Assembly (NCBI RefSeq): GCF_900114485.1
Contig: NZ_FOTF01000017.1
Span: 1-64,000, forward strand
DNA from: Loktanella salsilacus
GTDB taxonomy: Bacteria > Pseudomonadota > Alphaproteobacteria > Rhodobacterales > Rhodobacteraceae
DNA: 64,000 nt
Direction of reading: 5' to 3'
In this document: piece by piece, positions 16,268 through 25,555 of the stretch
Layout: each line of letters begins with the position of its first letter
How positions within the stretch are numbered: position 1 is the stretch's first letter
Notes under the pieces: model-generated
Told to the model about the DNA's origin: nothing
Seen by the model: only the letters and a program-made list of their open reading frames with translations
Database searches by the model: none
Translations under genes and position numbers: made by a program

Positions 16268-17149
16268 TTATTCTTTCACCCCTCCCAGAAGGATGCCTTT
16301 GTTGAAGTATTTCTGCAGGAACGGGTAGATCAGCAGGATCGGAATGATCGAGCAGACGATGATCGCCGCGCTGACCGTTTCGAACGAGTAGGCCGCGTTG
16401 ATTAGGGTGCTGGCGAATTCTTCGTCGTCAGACAGTTCCATGATGACGTGGCGCAGATAGACCTGCAGTGGGATTTTGCCTTCGTCCTGCAGCAGGATCA
16501 TCGCCCAGAAGAACCCGTTCCAGCGTGACACGATGCAGAACAGCGCAACGGTCGCGATGGCCGGTTTCGACAGGGGCATGTAGACCTTCCACAGCACCTG
16601 AAACTCGTTAGCGCCGTCCATTCGGGCTGCTTCTTCGAAAGACTGCGGGATGCCTTCGAAAAAGTTGCGCAGCAGGATGATGTTAAAGCCGCTGACCGCA
16701 AAGCCGATGATGATGCCGAAATAGCTGTCCAGCAGGTTCAGGTCGCGCATGTTCAGGAAAAACGGGATCATGCCTGCGTGGAACCACATGGTGAAGGCCA
16801 CCATCAGGTTCCAGAACCGGCGCCCGTACAGTTGGGGCCGGGACAGGGCGTAGGCACCGGGGATGATGAACGCGAGGCTCATCAGGGTGCCGCCGATGGT
16901 GTAGATGAAGGTGTTTTTGTACGAAATCCAGAACATCGGCTCTGACAGCACGCGGCTGTAAGCCTCTAGCGTGAAGCCCACTGGCGTCAGAAGCACGTTG
17001 CCAGCGCGCGCCTCGAAGCCAGAGCTCATGGACAGGGACGCGATGTAGATGAACGGATACAGGGCCGAGATCGTGAACATGCCAATCAGCACCATGTTCA
17101 GGATTACGAAGGCTTTGTCGCCGCGTGAATAGAGGTTCATTTTAGCCAT
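16268..17149 (-). CDS. ABC sugar transporter permease, AlgM2/LplC-like
   Basis: The 293-aa inner membrane protein has about six hydrophobic segments and the permease EAA loop EEAARMDGANEFQVLWKVYMP near 190-210, which contacts the ATPase. It resembles the C-type permease of long oligosaccharide importers that pair with about 520-aa binding proteins. It lies 12 bases after the first permease gene and 29 bases before the binding protein gene. Confidence 0.9.
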   Translation of the reverse strand: MAKMNLYSRGDKAFVILNMVLIGMFTISALYPFIYIASLSMSSGFEARAGNVLLTPVGFTLEAYSRVLSEPMFWISYKNTFIYTIGGTLMSLAFIIPGAYALSRPQLYGRRFWNLMVAFTMWFHAGMIPFFLNMRDLNLLDSYFGIIIGFAVSGFNIILLRNFFEGIPQSFEEAARMDGANEFQVLWKVYMPLSKPAIATVALFCIVSRWNGFFWAMILLQDEGKIPLQVYLRHVIMELSDDEEFASTLINAAYSFETVSAAIIVCSIIPILLIYPFLQKYFNKGILLGGVKE

Positions 17150-17161
17150 GATTTCAGTCCC

Positions 17162-18157
17162 CTACCAAAGCGATGTGCGCGAATAGCGCTTGGACACAGT
17201 GTTCGCAGTCATCACGAGGACGAAGGCGACGACAGCGTTGAACAGGCCCGCTGCGGCGGCAAGATCGTACTGTCCGCCCTGCAAACCTTGCCGATAGATG
17301 AATGTGTTCACGACATCGGCGGTGGAATACGTGGCCGGCTGGTACAGCAGGATGATCATCTCGAACGACACTTCGAGCATGTTGCCGATGCGGATAATCA
17401 ACATGATGATGATCGTCGGCATGATCGACGGCACGGTGATCTTCCACATCATCTGCCAGCGCGAAGCGCCGTCGACGACCGCGCTTTCGTACAGCGTTGG
17501 CGACACGCCAGCGATGGCGGCCAGATAGACGATGGATTGGAAACCGGCCTCTTGCCAGATCGTGGTGCCGACGAAAATCGGGCGGAACCATTCGGCCTTG
17601 GTCAGGAAGTAGATCGGATCAACGCCGAACCATTCCAGAATGGTGTTCACGATACCGGCAGAGGGCGAAAACGCCGTGATGACGATACCGGCGATGATCA
17701 CCGAAGAGATGAAGTGCGGCAGATAGACGATGGTCTGCGCGGTCTTCTTGAAGGTCTGGTTCAGCACTTCGTTAAACATCAGCGCCAGAAGGATCGGCAC
17801 GGGAAAGCCGAAGGCGAGGCTAAGAAGGCTGATGTAAATCGTGTTTTTCAGCGCGCGAATGAACTGATCGCTGCCGAAAAGAGTGTGGAAATGCTCAAGC
17901 CCGATCCAAGGGCTGTTCGCTACGCCGCGAAAGATGCTGTAATCCTTGAACGCGATCTGCAGGCCGTACATTGGCGTGTAAAGGAACACCAAAAGCCAAA
18001 TGATCGTCGGGGCCAGCAGCAGGTAAAGCTGCCATTCGCGGCGCATGTGATCGCCGACCTTTTGGATGCGGCTCGGGTGGCGATAACGCAGGGCTTCTTT
18101 GGCTTCGGCGACCAGTTTCTCGGTCGATCCGCCAGTATGATCCTCTTGCATGCTCAT
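17162..18157 (-). CDS. ABC sugar transporter permease, AlgM1/LplB-like
   Basis: The 331-aa protein has a hydrophilic N-terminus of about 40 residues, six membrane segments and the EAA loop YESAVVDGASRWQMMWKITVP near 225-245. Its ATG overlaps the stop of the ATPase gene by four bases. It forms the heterodimeric channel with the next permease. Confidence 0.9.
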   Translation of the reverse strand: MSMQEDHTGGSTEKLVAEAKEALRYRHPSRIQKVGDHMRREWQLYLLLAPTIIWLLVFLYTPMYGLQIAFKDYSIFRGVANSPWIGLEHFHTLFGSDQFIRALKNTIYISLLSLAFGFPVPILLALMFNEVLNQTFKKTAQTIVYLPHFISSVIIAGIVITAFSPSAGIVNTILEWFGVDPIYFLTKAEWFRPIFVGTTIWQEAGFQSIVYLAAIAGVSPTLYESAVVDGASRWQMMWKITVPSIMPTIIIMLIIRIGNMLEVSFEMIILLYQPATYSTADVVNTFIYRQGLQGGQYDLAAAAGLFNAVVAFVLVMTANTVSKRYSRTSLW

Positions 18158-19257
18158 GCGGCACGCGTCTGGCCGGATAGGGCCAACCCGGTTTTGCCGT
18201 CGAAAATCTTGATCAGCTCTGGCGCGACGGTAAAGCCGTTGACCGCATTCAGGCGGTCCAAATTACCAAGCGTTTCGGTGCGGATCACAAAAGGCGCATC
18301 GCCTAGCGTCATGTGCAACAGCGCCTCTGACCCGAGTGTTTCCACCAGCTCCAACCCGCAGCGGACAGCGCCGGGCTGATTTTCCGTCACGATAGCGGCG
18401 TATTCGGGACGCACGCCGACGATTACTTCGCGGCCAACGGCGTTTTGCAGGTCGGCCAGCGGGGCCAGCGCAAGGGTCTGGTCGCCGAACATAGCAACCG
18501 GACCGGTGTCGCCAGCGGCAATGGTCGCCTTAATCTGGTTCATCGGCGGCGCGCCAAGAAAGCCCGCAACAAAGGCGTTGGCGGGGTTCAGGAACAGTTC
18601 CATCGGGGTGCCGATCTGTTCGATGCGGCCGTCGTGCATGACGACGATCTTGTCGGCCAGCGTCATCGCCTCGACCTGGTCGTGGGTGACGTAGATGCTG
18701 GTGACGCCAAGGCGTTTGTGCAGGCGCTTAATCTCGGCGCGCATTTGGGTGCGCAGTTTTGCGTCAAGGTTGGACAGCGGTTCGTCAAACAGGAACACTT
18801 TGGGGCGGCGCACAATCGCGCGGCCCATGGCGACGCGCTGGCGCTGGCCCCCGGACAGGTCGGCGGGGCGGCGTTCCAGATAATCGGTCAGGCCAAGGAT
18901 GCCGCTGACTTCTTTCACCGCGGACGCGATGTGTTCCTTGCTTTCCTTGCGGATTTTCAGGCCAAAGGCGATGTTGTCGGCAACGTTCAAGTGCGGGTAA
19001 AGCGCGTAGTTTTGGAACACCATCGCCACGTCGCGATCTTTGGGGGCGGTGCGGTTCATGATGCGCCCGTCGATCGTCAGCTCGCCGCCAGAGATTTCCT
19101 CTAGCCCGGCGATCATCCGCAGGGTCGTGGACTTGCCGCAACCCGACGGGCCGACCAGCACCACAAATTCCTTTTCAGCGACATCAAGATCGATCCCATG
19201 GACGACCTCGACCGCGCCATACGTTTTCACGATGCCTTTTAACTGCACGCCTGACAT
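18154..19257 (-). CDS. ABC sugar transporter ATPase, UgpC/MsmK/AlgS-like
   Basis: The 367-aa ATPase has Walker A GPSGCGKST near 38, signature LSGGQRQRVAMGRA, Walker B VFLFDEPLSNLD, switch H in YVTHD, and the C-terminal OB-like regulatory domain usual for sugar importers. The ATG at 19257 (MSGVQLKGI) is used because the family begins there; an upstream in-frame codon at 19317 would add 20 unmatched residues. It is the first gene of the transporter-lyase-reductase operon, with two operator copies about 90-120 bp upstream. Confidence 0.93.
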   Translation of the reverse strand: MSGVQLKGIVKTYGAVEVVHGIDLDVAEKEFVVLVGPSGCGKSTTLRMIAGLEEISGGELTIDGRIMNRTAPKDRDVAMVFQNYALYPHLNVADNIAFGLKIRKESKEHIASAVKEVSGILGLTDYLERRPADLSGGQRQRVAMGRAIVRRPKVFLFDEPLSNLDAKLRTQMRAEIKRLHKRLGVTSIYVTHDQVEAMTLADKIVVMHDGRIEQIGTPMELFLNPANAFVAGFLGAPPMNQIKATIAAGDTGPVAMFGDQTLALAPLADLQNAVGREVIVGVRPEYAAIVTENQPGAVRCGLELVETLGSEALLHMTLGDAPFVIRTETLGNLDRLNAVNGFTVAPELIKIFDGKTGLALSGQTRAA

Positions 19258-19344
19258 GAACTCTCCCCCCACAAAAGCAATCCACGGCGCGACGCACCGC
19301 TTCGTCCCTGGCAGCACGAATCCATAAATTCCTACCAGTCCATC

Positions 19345-19376
19345 TGGTATACTAGTAAACGATCTGGCATACTAGA
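19345..19376. promoter_or_regulatory. Two tandem operators upstream of the alginate ABC operon
   Basis: TGGTATACTAGT at 19345-19356 and TGGCATACTAGA at 19365-19376 are 20 bp apart, two helix turns. They lie between the ABC operon (minus strand) and the MATE gene (plus strand). They match the sites at 10988, 26987 and 27938. Paired sites on one face of the helix fit cooperative binding by a GntR dimer. Confidence 0.72.
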
Positions 19377-19604
19377 TTTAATTTGAGGGGGGATGGCCGG
19401 AATTTACGGTCATCAGCGTCGAGCCGCCGATGTAACTGCTTGTTTTATCGCGGTTAACTTTTGTTGCTCTGCAATGGAAGATTGCGAAAGACCAAATATG
19501 AGACCCGAATGCGCGCTGCGGCATAGTTGCGGCTTCGTTAGATTGCACAGGTCATGGTTGTGCTGCGGACGGGTTATTTTAATCGTTTGTAAAGATTGCT
19601 GAAT

Positions 19605-20972
19605 ATGAGCGAAACCGCCAGCACCGCGCCGATTCCGACCACATGGAACATCTTTCAACTCGCTTGGCCGCTTACGCTGAAGGCGATGATGCTGCATGGC
19701 ATCGTGGTGACGGATTCGCTGCTGATCGCGGCGCTGGGCGAAGAATCGCTGGCCGCTATGGGACTTGCAGCTGCCATCGGGACGCTGCTTTTGGGCATTC
19801 TGCTCGCGTTTTCCAATGCAACACAGATCCGCGTCGCGGTGGCATTTGGCGCGAACCATCCCGTCGATCTGAAATCCGGGTTCTACTGCGGGCTGGCAAT
19901 CAACCTCTGCGTCGCCCTCATCGGTATCGTCGGCGTCTGGCTGTTCGCTGGCGGCATCGTGCAATCGCTGGCGCATACCCCGGACATCGCCGCGCAAGCG
20001 CAACGCTATTTGGGCGTGTTCATGTTTGTCGTGCTCAGCGAGGCGGTCGGCCAATGCCTGTCAGGGCATTTTGACGGCAGCGGCCAGACCAAAGTGCCGT
20101 TCTACAGCTATCTGATCGCGGTGCCCGCGAACGTCGCGTGCAGCGTTGTCCTGATCTATGGCTTGTTTGGCCTGCCGCAAATGGGGCTGACCGGCGCGGC
20201 GGTGGGCAGCGCGGTATCGTCGATTTTGCGGGCAGGGTTCTTAGGCGCGGTATTTTACCGCCAGAACCGTTGGTACCGCGATGTTTCGGGGTGGCGGCAG
20301 GGATCATTCTGGATCGCGACCAAGCGGCACCTTTTCTTTGCGCTGCCGATCGCCGCCACCTTTGGCAGCAGCACCGTCGCGAATAGTGCTGCCGCGCTGA
20401 TCTATGCCAAGATGAGCGTGAACCAGTTCGCCGCCATGACGCTGATGATGCCGTGGGTGCAGATCGCTGGCACGCTGGGGATTACGTGGGCGCAGGCGAC
20501 GGGGATCATTGTCGCGCAGTTGCTGGGCAAGGCGTATAGCAGTGCCGCGCTTGATGTCTTTTTGCGGCGCGCGTGGCGGATCGCCTTCGTCGCGGCGGCG
20601 CTGGTATCAGTGACCTATCTGTTTGTGTGTCTTGCCTCTGGCTGGATCTATCAAGGCCTGCAGGACGAGACGAAGTTTGCATTGATGAGCTTTCTGCCCG
20701 TCCTTCTGATCTTGCCGTTTCCCAAGGGGTCGAACGCGATTTGCGGCAATACGCTGCGGGCAGGGGGCGACACGATTTATGTCATGAATATCTTTGTTGG
20801 CGGGCAGTGGCTGGTCCGCATCCCGCTAACGGCAATCATGATCCTGTATTTCGATTTGTCGGTGACATGGGTGTTCACCCTGCTTCTGGTCGAGGAACTG
20901 GTCAAGTTTCCGGCCTTTCACATGCGTCTGTTCAAGGGGAAATGGAAAACCGGACAGGCTGGCGGCGCTTAG
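19605..20972 (+). CDS. MATE family efflux transporter
   Basis: The product of about 455 aa has twelve hydrophobic segments in two related halves, the layout of MATE (NorM-type) exporters that expel cationic drugs or metabolites using Na+ or H+. The ATG at 19605 is used; an in-frame TTG lies three codons upstream. It precedes a BaeSR-like two-component system on the same strand by about 95 bp, so control by that system is plausible. Confidence 0.88.
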   Translation: MSETASTAPIPTTWNIFQLAWPLTLKAMMLHGIVVTDSLLIAALGEESLAAMGLAAAIGTLLLGILLAFSNATQIRVAVAFGANHPVDLKSGFYCGLAINLCVALIGIVGVWLFAGGIVQSLAHTPDIAAQAQRYLGVFMFVVLSEAVGQCLSGHFDGSGQTKVPFYSYLIAVPANVACSVVLIYGLFGLPQMGLTGAAVGSAVSSILRAGFLGAVFYRQNRWYRDVSGWRQGSFWIATKRHLFFALPIAATFGSSTVANSAAALIYAKMSVNQFAAMTLMMPWVQIAGTLGITWAQATGIIVAQLLGKAYSSAALDVFLRRAWRIAFVAAALVSVTYLFVCLASGWIYQGLQDETKFALMSFLPVLLILPFPKGSNAICGNTLRAGGDTIYVMNIFVGGQWLVRIPLTAIMILYFDLSVTWVFTLLLVEELVKFPAFHMRLFKGKWKTGQAGGA

Positions 20973-21067
20973 GCGCGCCTGCACAAAGGTAAACGTTCCG
21001 CTTTATATTTATGCCGATGCAGGACTTGCGTGCATCATTCTTGCATATTTGTGTGAAAGTGGACGGC

Positions 21068-22513
21068 ATGACCCGAATCCAGTCTTCACTCGCCGTGCGT
21101 TTGTTTGTCGCGATTGCGGCCACTGCCGTTGTCGTCGTTGCCATCATGGCGTTGCTTGTCGCGCTGTCGATGCGCGACGGCTTTGCCCGCTATTTGCTGC
21201 GTGGAGAGTTGTCGCGCTTTGACGATCTGACCTTGGCTTTGGCGCAAGATTACCCAGCTGCGCCATCTGGCTGGGCCTCTTTGGCGGCAAGCCCCGAAGC
21301 GTGGGGGGAATTGGTTCGGCAAAAGGACACGCCGCCCGTGCGGCCGCAGCGCCCTGCTGAAGGTGATCAGCCCGGCGGCCCGCCGCCTGCTGGACCGCCA
21401 GGGATGGGCGGGATGTCGATACTAGAACGGCTCATCCTGCTTGGCCCTGCGGGAGAGCGTATCGCAGGCGCCCCCGGTCAGTCCGGCGTGATAGAGCGAC
21501 GCGCGATTTGCGCTGGCGGTGATTGTGCCAGCGGCGCTGTCCTTGGTTATCTGGCGTTGCGTGCGCCGCTGGCGGATGTCAGCGGCGGCGATCAGTTCTT
21601 TTTGCGTGGGCAATATGCCTCGCTTGGCCTTGCCGCGCTGATTGCGATTGCCGTCTCTGCACTCGCGGCGTGGTTTGTGTCGCGTCAGATTTTAATCCCG
21701 ATCCGGCATCTGGCCGCGGGGGCCAAAACCATGGCCGCTGGCAACTATACCGCGCGTATTCCGCAGGATCGCACGGACGAGTTGGGGCAGTTGGTTGGAC
21801 ACTACAACGCGCTGGCCGCGACGCTGGAACAGACCGACAAGGCAGAGCGAGAGTGGATGTCGAACACCAGCCATGAATTGCAGACCCCGTTGGCCACCCT
21901 GCGCGCACAGATCGAGGCGGTGCAGGACGGCATCCGCGTTCCGAATGCGCTGACCATGTCGGCCATGCACTCTGCCGTGCTGCGATTGTCGCGGTTGGTG
22001 CAGGATATAAAGACGCTGTCCCATGCCCGTGAAGGGGGCATGACCGCCACCATGCGGCCAGAGGATTTGTGCCATATCGTTTTGGACGTCACCGAAGTGG
22101 TGAAGCCGCATCTGGCAGATAAAGGCCTGACGTTGTCGCTGGATATGCCAAGCACCGCACCGCTGATCTGCGACCGGATACGGATTGGGCAAGTGATCGA
22201 CAATTTGATGCAGAATGCAGCGCGCTATACCAATGCGCCGGGCACCGTGCGGCTGTGCATTTTCGACGTGGAAACGGCGTTTCATCTGACCGTTGACGAC
22301 ACCCCGCCGGGGCCGCGCCCTGAAGATATTCCGCGCCTGTTCGAGAGGTTCTTTCGCGCTGAATCCTCGCGCTCTCGCGCCTATGGCGGGTCTGGGTTGG
22401 GATTGTCGGTGTGCCAAGCCATCGTCGAAAGTCACGGCGGCACGATTTCAGCCAGCCTATCGGAGCTTGGCGGGCTATGTGTTGCAATCGTTCTACCAAA
22501 GGCACCCTTATGA
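21068..22513 (+). CDS. BaeS-like sensor histidine kinase
   Basis: The product of about 481 aa has an N-terminal membrane segment, a periplasmic part with a proline-rich stretch (about 85-125), a second membrane segment near 200, HAMP, HisKA with SHELQTPLA (phospho-acceptor His) and an ATPase domain with N box NLMQNAARY and G box GGSGLGLSV. The ATG at 21068 is preferred to one at 21011, since family members start close to the first membrane segment. The stop overlaps the regulator start (ATGA). Confidence 0.9.
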   Translation: MTRIQSSLAVRLFVAIAATAVVVVAIMALLVALSMRDGFARYLLRGELSRFDDLTLALAQDYPAAPSGWASLAASPEAWGELVRQKDTPPVRPQRPAEGDQPGGPPPAGPPGMGGMSILERLILLGPAGERIAGAPGQSGVIERRAICAGGDCASGAVLGYLALRAPLADVSGGDQFFLRGQYASLGLAALIAIAVSALAAWFVSRQILIPIRHLAAGAKTMAAGNYTARIPQDRTDELGQLVGHYNALAATLEQTDKAEREWMSNTSHELQTPLATLRAQIEAVQDGIRVPNALTMSAMHSAVLRLSRLVQDIKTLSHAREGGMTATMRPEDLCHIVLDVTEVVKPHLADKGLTLSLDMPSTAPLICDRIRIGQVIDNLMQNAARYTNAPGTVRLCIFDVETAFHLTVDDTPPGPRPEDIPRLFERFFRAESSRSRAYGGSGLGLSVCQAIVESHGGTISASLSELGGLCVAIVLPKAPL

Positions 22514-23184
22514 CGACCCGTATCCTGATCATTGAAGACGAAATCGCACTGGCCGAGGTCGTGCGCGATTACCTGATCGCCGCTGGCATGCAGGTTGATA
22601 CCCTTGCCGAAGGGACCGGCGCGGCCGAAGCGGCGCTGACCGGTGCCTATGATTTGCTGGTGCTTGACCTGATGCTGCCCGGCGTCGACGGACTTGTCAT
22701 CTGCCAAGAGGTGCGGCGCAGCAGTGACGTGCCAATCATCATGACGACCGCCAAGGTCGAGGAGATTGACCGCCTTTTGGGGCTGGGCATGGGCGCGGAC
22801 GATTATCTGTGCAAACCCTATTCGCCGCGCGAATTGGTTGCCCGTGTGCAAGCGATTTTGCGGCGCAGCGCTGGGCGCGTGTCCGGTACAGATGCGCCAA
22901 AGGACCGGATCACGATGGATGCGGATCGTTGGAGCGCGACACTGGACGGGCAACCCTTGGACCTGACGCGGCGTGAATTTATGATTGTGCAGTGTCTGAC
23001 GAACCGCCCGGGCCGCGTGTTTTCCCGCAATGCCTTGCTGGAACACGCCTTTCCCGGTGACACGGATGTCTTCGACCGGACGATCGACAGTCACATTCGG
23101 AATATTCGTCGCAAGATTGCAGCGGTCACCCCGAACGATCCGATCCGGTCGGTTTACGGTGTCGGCTATGCCTTCGATGGCTAG
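22510..23184 (+). CDS. OmpR/BaeR-like response regulator
   Basis: The 224-aa protein has a receiver domain (IIEDE near the start, phospho-acceptor D in LLVLDLMLPG, K in DYLCKPY) and an OmpR-type winged helix ending RSVYGVGYAFDG. The start is set by the four-base overlap with the kinase stop. Partner of the upstream kinase; likely targets are the neighbouring MATE gene and itself. Confidence 0.93.
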   Translation: MTTRILIIEDEIALAEVVRDYLIAAGMQVDTLAEGTGAAEAALTGAYDLLVLDLMLPGVDGLVICQEVRRSSDVPIIMTTAKVEEIDRLLGLGMGADDYLCKPYSPRELVARVQAILRRSAGRVSGTDAPKDRITMDADRWSATLDGQPLDLTRREFMIVQCLTNRPGRVFSRNALLEHAFPGDTDVFDRTIDSHIRNIRRKIAAVTPNDPIRSVYGVGYAFDG

Positions 23185-23354
23185 AACCTGACGTCTGGGC
23201 TTATGCCTTGCGGGCGGACTGTCGGAAAAACACCTAATTGCGTTTTTTCGCGGCCTGCACGCTGGTTGCATATTCGCTTCATCATGGCTCCTTCGCGGTG
23301 TGGCAAACAGCTTTTGCACAAGGCGAATAATGCCATCACAGGAGCCATACGATC

Positions 23355-23618
23355 ATGACGCAGACACCTCTGAACCCCAAGCGATCAGGCGCATCACAAA
23401 AGTTCTATTCGACAGTCGTCCGGTGGCGGCCGTCCTGTATGCTTGCCGCCGCGGCCCTGTTGGCCGCGTTGTTGGCCGTTGATTTGGGCCTGTCGTCCGC
23501 CCGCGCAGAGGCTGCGTTATCCGTTCCCGCTGCCATCATGGTTGAAGCCTTGCCGTTGGAAACTGCCACCCCTTGCGGCGAAGCTGCGCCAGAGGATGTG
23601 TGCAGCTTGCCGCTGTAA
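23355..23618 (+). CDS. Small exported or membrane-anchored protein, unknown
   Basis: The 87-aa product has a positively charged N-terminus, one hydrophobic segment (about 29-47) ending in SSARAEA, a likely signal peptidase site, and a short acidic tail with two cysteines (CGEAAPEDVC) that could form a disulfide. The family is not recognised. The inverted repeat ATGGCTCC/GGAGCCAT at about 23284 and 23340 lies just upstream. It follows the response regulator. Confidence 0.55.
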   Translation: MTQTPLNPKRSGASQKFYSTVVRWRPSCMLAAAALLAALLAVDLGLSSARAEAALSVPAAIMVEALPLETATPCGEAAPEDVCSLPL

Positions 23619-23672
23619 GCGCACCGCGCGCGATCTGCCGTTCCCCTTACAAACCTCAGCTAGGACTTTTGC

Positions 23673-24803
23673 GTGAATATTCTGAATGAAGCGGCCCCGG
23701 TGTTGGGGCGCCGCCGGTTTCTGGCTGGCCTAGCGGCTACGGGTCTGACGGCCTGTGCGGGCACGAACGGGCCTACGGTGTCCACGCAATCCATCGATGT
23801 GCCGGATCCGCTGGCTGCGTTCCGGTTGCTGGCCAGCGCTGGGCCGGACATCTGGGCGCAGCATTTGCCGACGGCGACCGTGGCTGACGCGCCCTGTACG
23901 CTTGCGGTATCTGGCGGCGGCGAAGACGGTGCATTTGGTGCGGGGGCTTTGGTGGGGTGGTCGCAGACCGGAACACGGCCGAAGTTTGATATCGTCACAG
24001 GCGTATCGACCGGGGCTTTGATTGCGCCTTTTGCCTTTTTAGGGACTGAACAAGACGACATGCTGCGCCGCATTTTTACGGAATACGGGGCGAATGACAT
24101 CATGAAAATGCGCCCGTTGAATGCCGTTTTCAGCGATGCACTTTATGACACCGCGCCCTTGGCAGACTTAATCGCGCATTTCACGCCGCCAGAGGTGATT
24201 GACGCTGTTGCCGTCCGCCATGCTGCTGGGGCACGGATGTTCGTGGTCACATCAGAGCTGGACAGTGCGCGGGCTCATATCTGGAACATGGGCGCGATTG
24301 CGCAGGCCGGACGCTATGATTTGTTTCGCGGCGTCATGCGGGCATCGTCCGCGCTGCCGGGCCTGTTTTCGCCGGTTGATTTGCAGTTCGAGGTCGGCGG
24401 CGTGCGCTATGCGGAATCCCATATGGATGGCGGCATCCATATGCAGTTTTTGGCGATCCCGGAATTTGCGCTGACACAGGTGCATTCAAAGCTGGGCAGG
24501 GGCAGCGTCTATGTGTTGATCAACAATACGCTCGATCCTGCGCCAAATATCGTATCGCGATCCGCCCTTGCGATTTCGCAAGCGGCGCTGACGACCAATA
24601 CGCGTGCGATTGCGGATGCTGCGGTGGATGCGACGACGCTGTTTGCGCATGCAAATGGTCTGTCACTTTCAGTGGCGGCGGTTCGTCCGGATTCGGGGAT
24701 TGTCTTTGATCCGTCGGATCGTTTTTCGACTGCGTATATGAACGCGATGTATCGCCATGGGTATGATCGCGCAATTGACGGTGCACTTTGGCACGTCATG
24801 TGA
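23673..24803 (+). CDS. Patatin-like phospholipase, lipoprotein
   Basis: The 376-aa protein starts at a GTG. Its N-terminus RRRFLAGLAATGLTAC has a twin-arginine-like pattern and an LTAC lipobox, so it is probably an exported lipoprotein. The patatin domain shows the oxyanion glycine run SGGGEDGAFGAG near 90, the nucleophile in GVSTG near 113, and the catalytic Asp in MDGGI near 255. It probably hydrolyses acyl lipids at the cell envelope; the substrate is unknown. Confidence 0.85.
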   Translation: MNILNEAAPVLGRRRFLAGLAATGLTACAGTNGPTVSTQSIDVPDPLAAFRLLASAGPDIWAQHLPTATVADAPCTLAVSGGGEDGAFGAGALVGWSQTGTRPKFDIVTGVSTGALIAPFAFLGTEQDDMLRRIFTEYGANDIMKMRPLNAVFSDALYDTAPLADLIAHFTPPEVIDAVAVRHAAGARMFVVTSELDSARAHIWNMGAIAQAGRYDLFRGVMRASSALPGLFSPVDLQFEVGGVRYAESHMDGGIHMQFLAIPEFALTQVHSKLGRGSVYVLINNTLDPAPNIVSRSALAISQAALTTNTRAIADAAVDATTLFAHANGLSLSVAAVRPDSGIVFDPSDRFSTAYMNAMYRHGYDRAIDGALWHVM

Positions 24804-24806
24804 TGA

Positions 24807-24837
24807 CGGCCCGGCGCACAAATAGCGCGCCGGGCCG
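24807..24837. terminator. Bidirectional hairpin between patatin and AhpD-like genes
   Basis: A perfect 11-bp stem (24807-24817 with 24827-24837) separates two convergent genes. The T-runs are weak, but position and stability fit a shared terminator. Confidence 0.65.
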
Positions 24838-24843
24838 CAGGTC

Positions 24844-25407
24844 TTAGCGCTCGGACACAGGGGTCCAGGCAAACTTTTCCATGATCGGATCAACCGGCGT
24901 GTTGGCGATGTGGTTGGTGTAGTTGCTCATCACTTTCTGCGCGAGGCCAAGGATGACTTCCAGCACGTGGCGCTGCTCGTAACCTGCGTCGTAAAAGGCC
25001 TGCAGCGTTTCGTCGCTGACATTGCCCCGCTCGCGCACCATGGCGAGGGTGAAGGTGCGCAGTGCTTCCAGCTTGGCCGTCGGCAGAGCCGTTTCGTCGC
25101 GCAGCGCGTCAGAGATCGCGTCGTCGACCTTCATCATCTTGGCGATGCCAGTGTGGGCGGGCACGCAGTAGTGGCACGCGTGTTCGACGTTGATGGCCTG
25201 CCAGACAACGGTCTTTTCGTCGGCGTCAAAGGCGGTTTCTTCTGCGAACAGGCGGTGCAGAACCTGATAGCCTTCGAATGCGGCAGGAGAGCCGGCCAGA
25301 ACGCTGTGCAGGCCGGGCAGGCGACCAAAGGCAGCTTTGGACTTTTCGATCAGCGGGATGGATTTTTCGGGGGCGTTGGTTTCGTCAAGGCGGTCAAGAG
25401 TGGACAT
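24844..25407 (-). CDS. AhpD/carboxymuconolactone decarboxylase-like protein
   Basis: The 187-aa all-helical protein carries the CxxC motif in HACHYCVPAH near residue 77, as in AhpD-type peroxidase-associated proteins. These reduce peroxides or peroxidase partners; the substrate here is unknown. It is divergent from a TetR-family gene, and two palindromic operators lie between them, so it is the likely repressed target. Confidence 0.85.
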   Translation of the reverse strand: MSTLDRLDETNAPEKSIPLIEKSKAAFGRLPGLHSVLAGSPAAFEGYQVLHRLFAEETAFDADEKTVVWQAINVEHACHYCVPAHTGIAKMMKVDDAISDALRDETALPTAKLEALRTFTLAMVRERGNVSDETLQAFYDAGYEQRHVLEVILGLAQKVMSNYTNHIANTPVDPIMEKFAWTPVSER

Positions 25408-25467
25408 GTGAAGCTCCTATCATGCAGCACCGGAGTGTGCCGCTTCTGAAGGGCGGTATGGATATAT

Positions 25468-25505
25468 TTGAGCGATCACTCAAGTAATAAAAGAGTGATC
25501 ACTCA
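25468..25505. promoter_or_regulatory. Two TetR-type operators
   Basis: TTGAGCGATCACTCAA (25468-25483) and a copy containing the perfect palindrome GAGTGATCACTC (25493-25504) lie between the divergent AhpD-like and TetR genes. They are the obvious binding sites for the TetR protein. Confidence 0.8.
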
Positions 25506-25555
25506 AATATAGCTGGGGCCTTTAAATAATCGACCTAAACGTGTATCTAACCCGC

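Noticed and set aside
17288-18379. Plus-strand open frame of 363 codons
   Set aside because: Antisense to the first ABC permease and its neighbour, with His/Asp/Arg-rich shadow composition.
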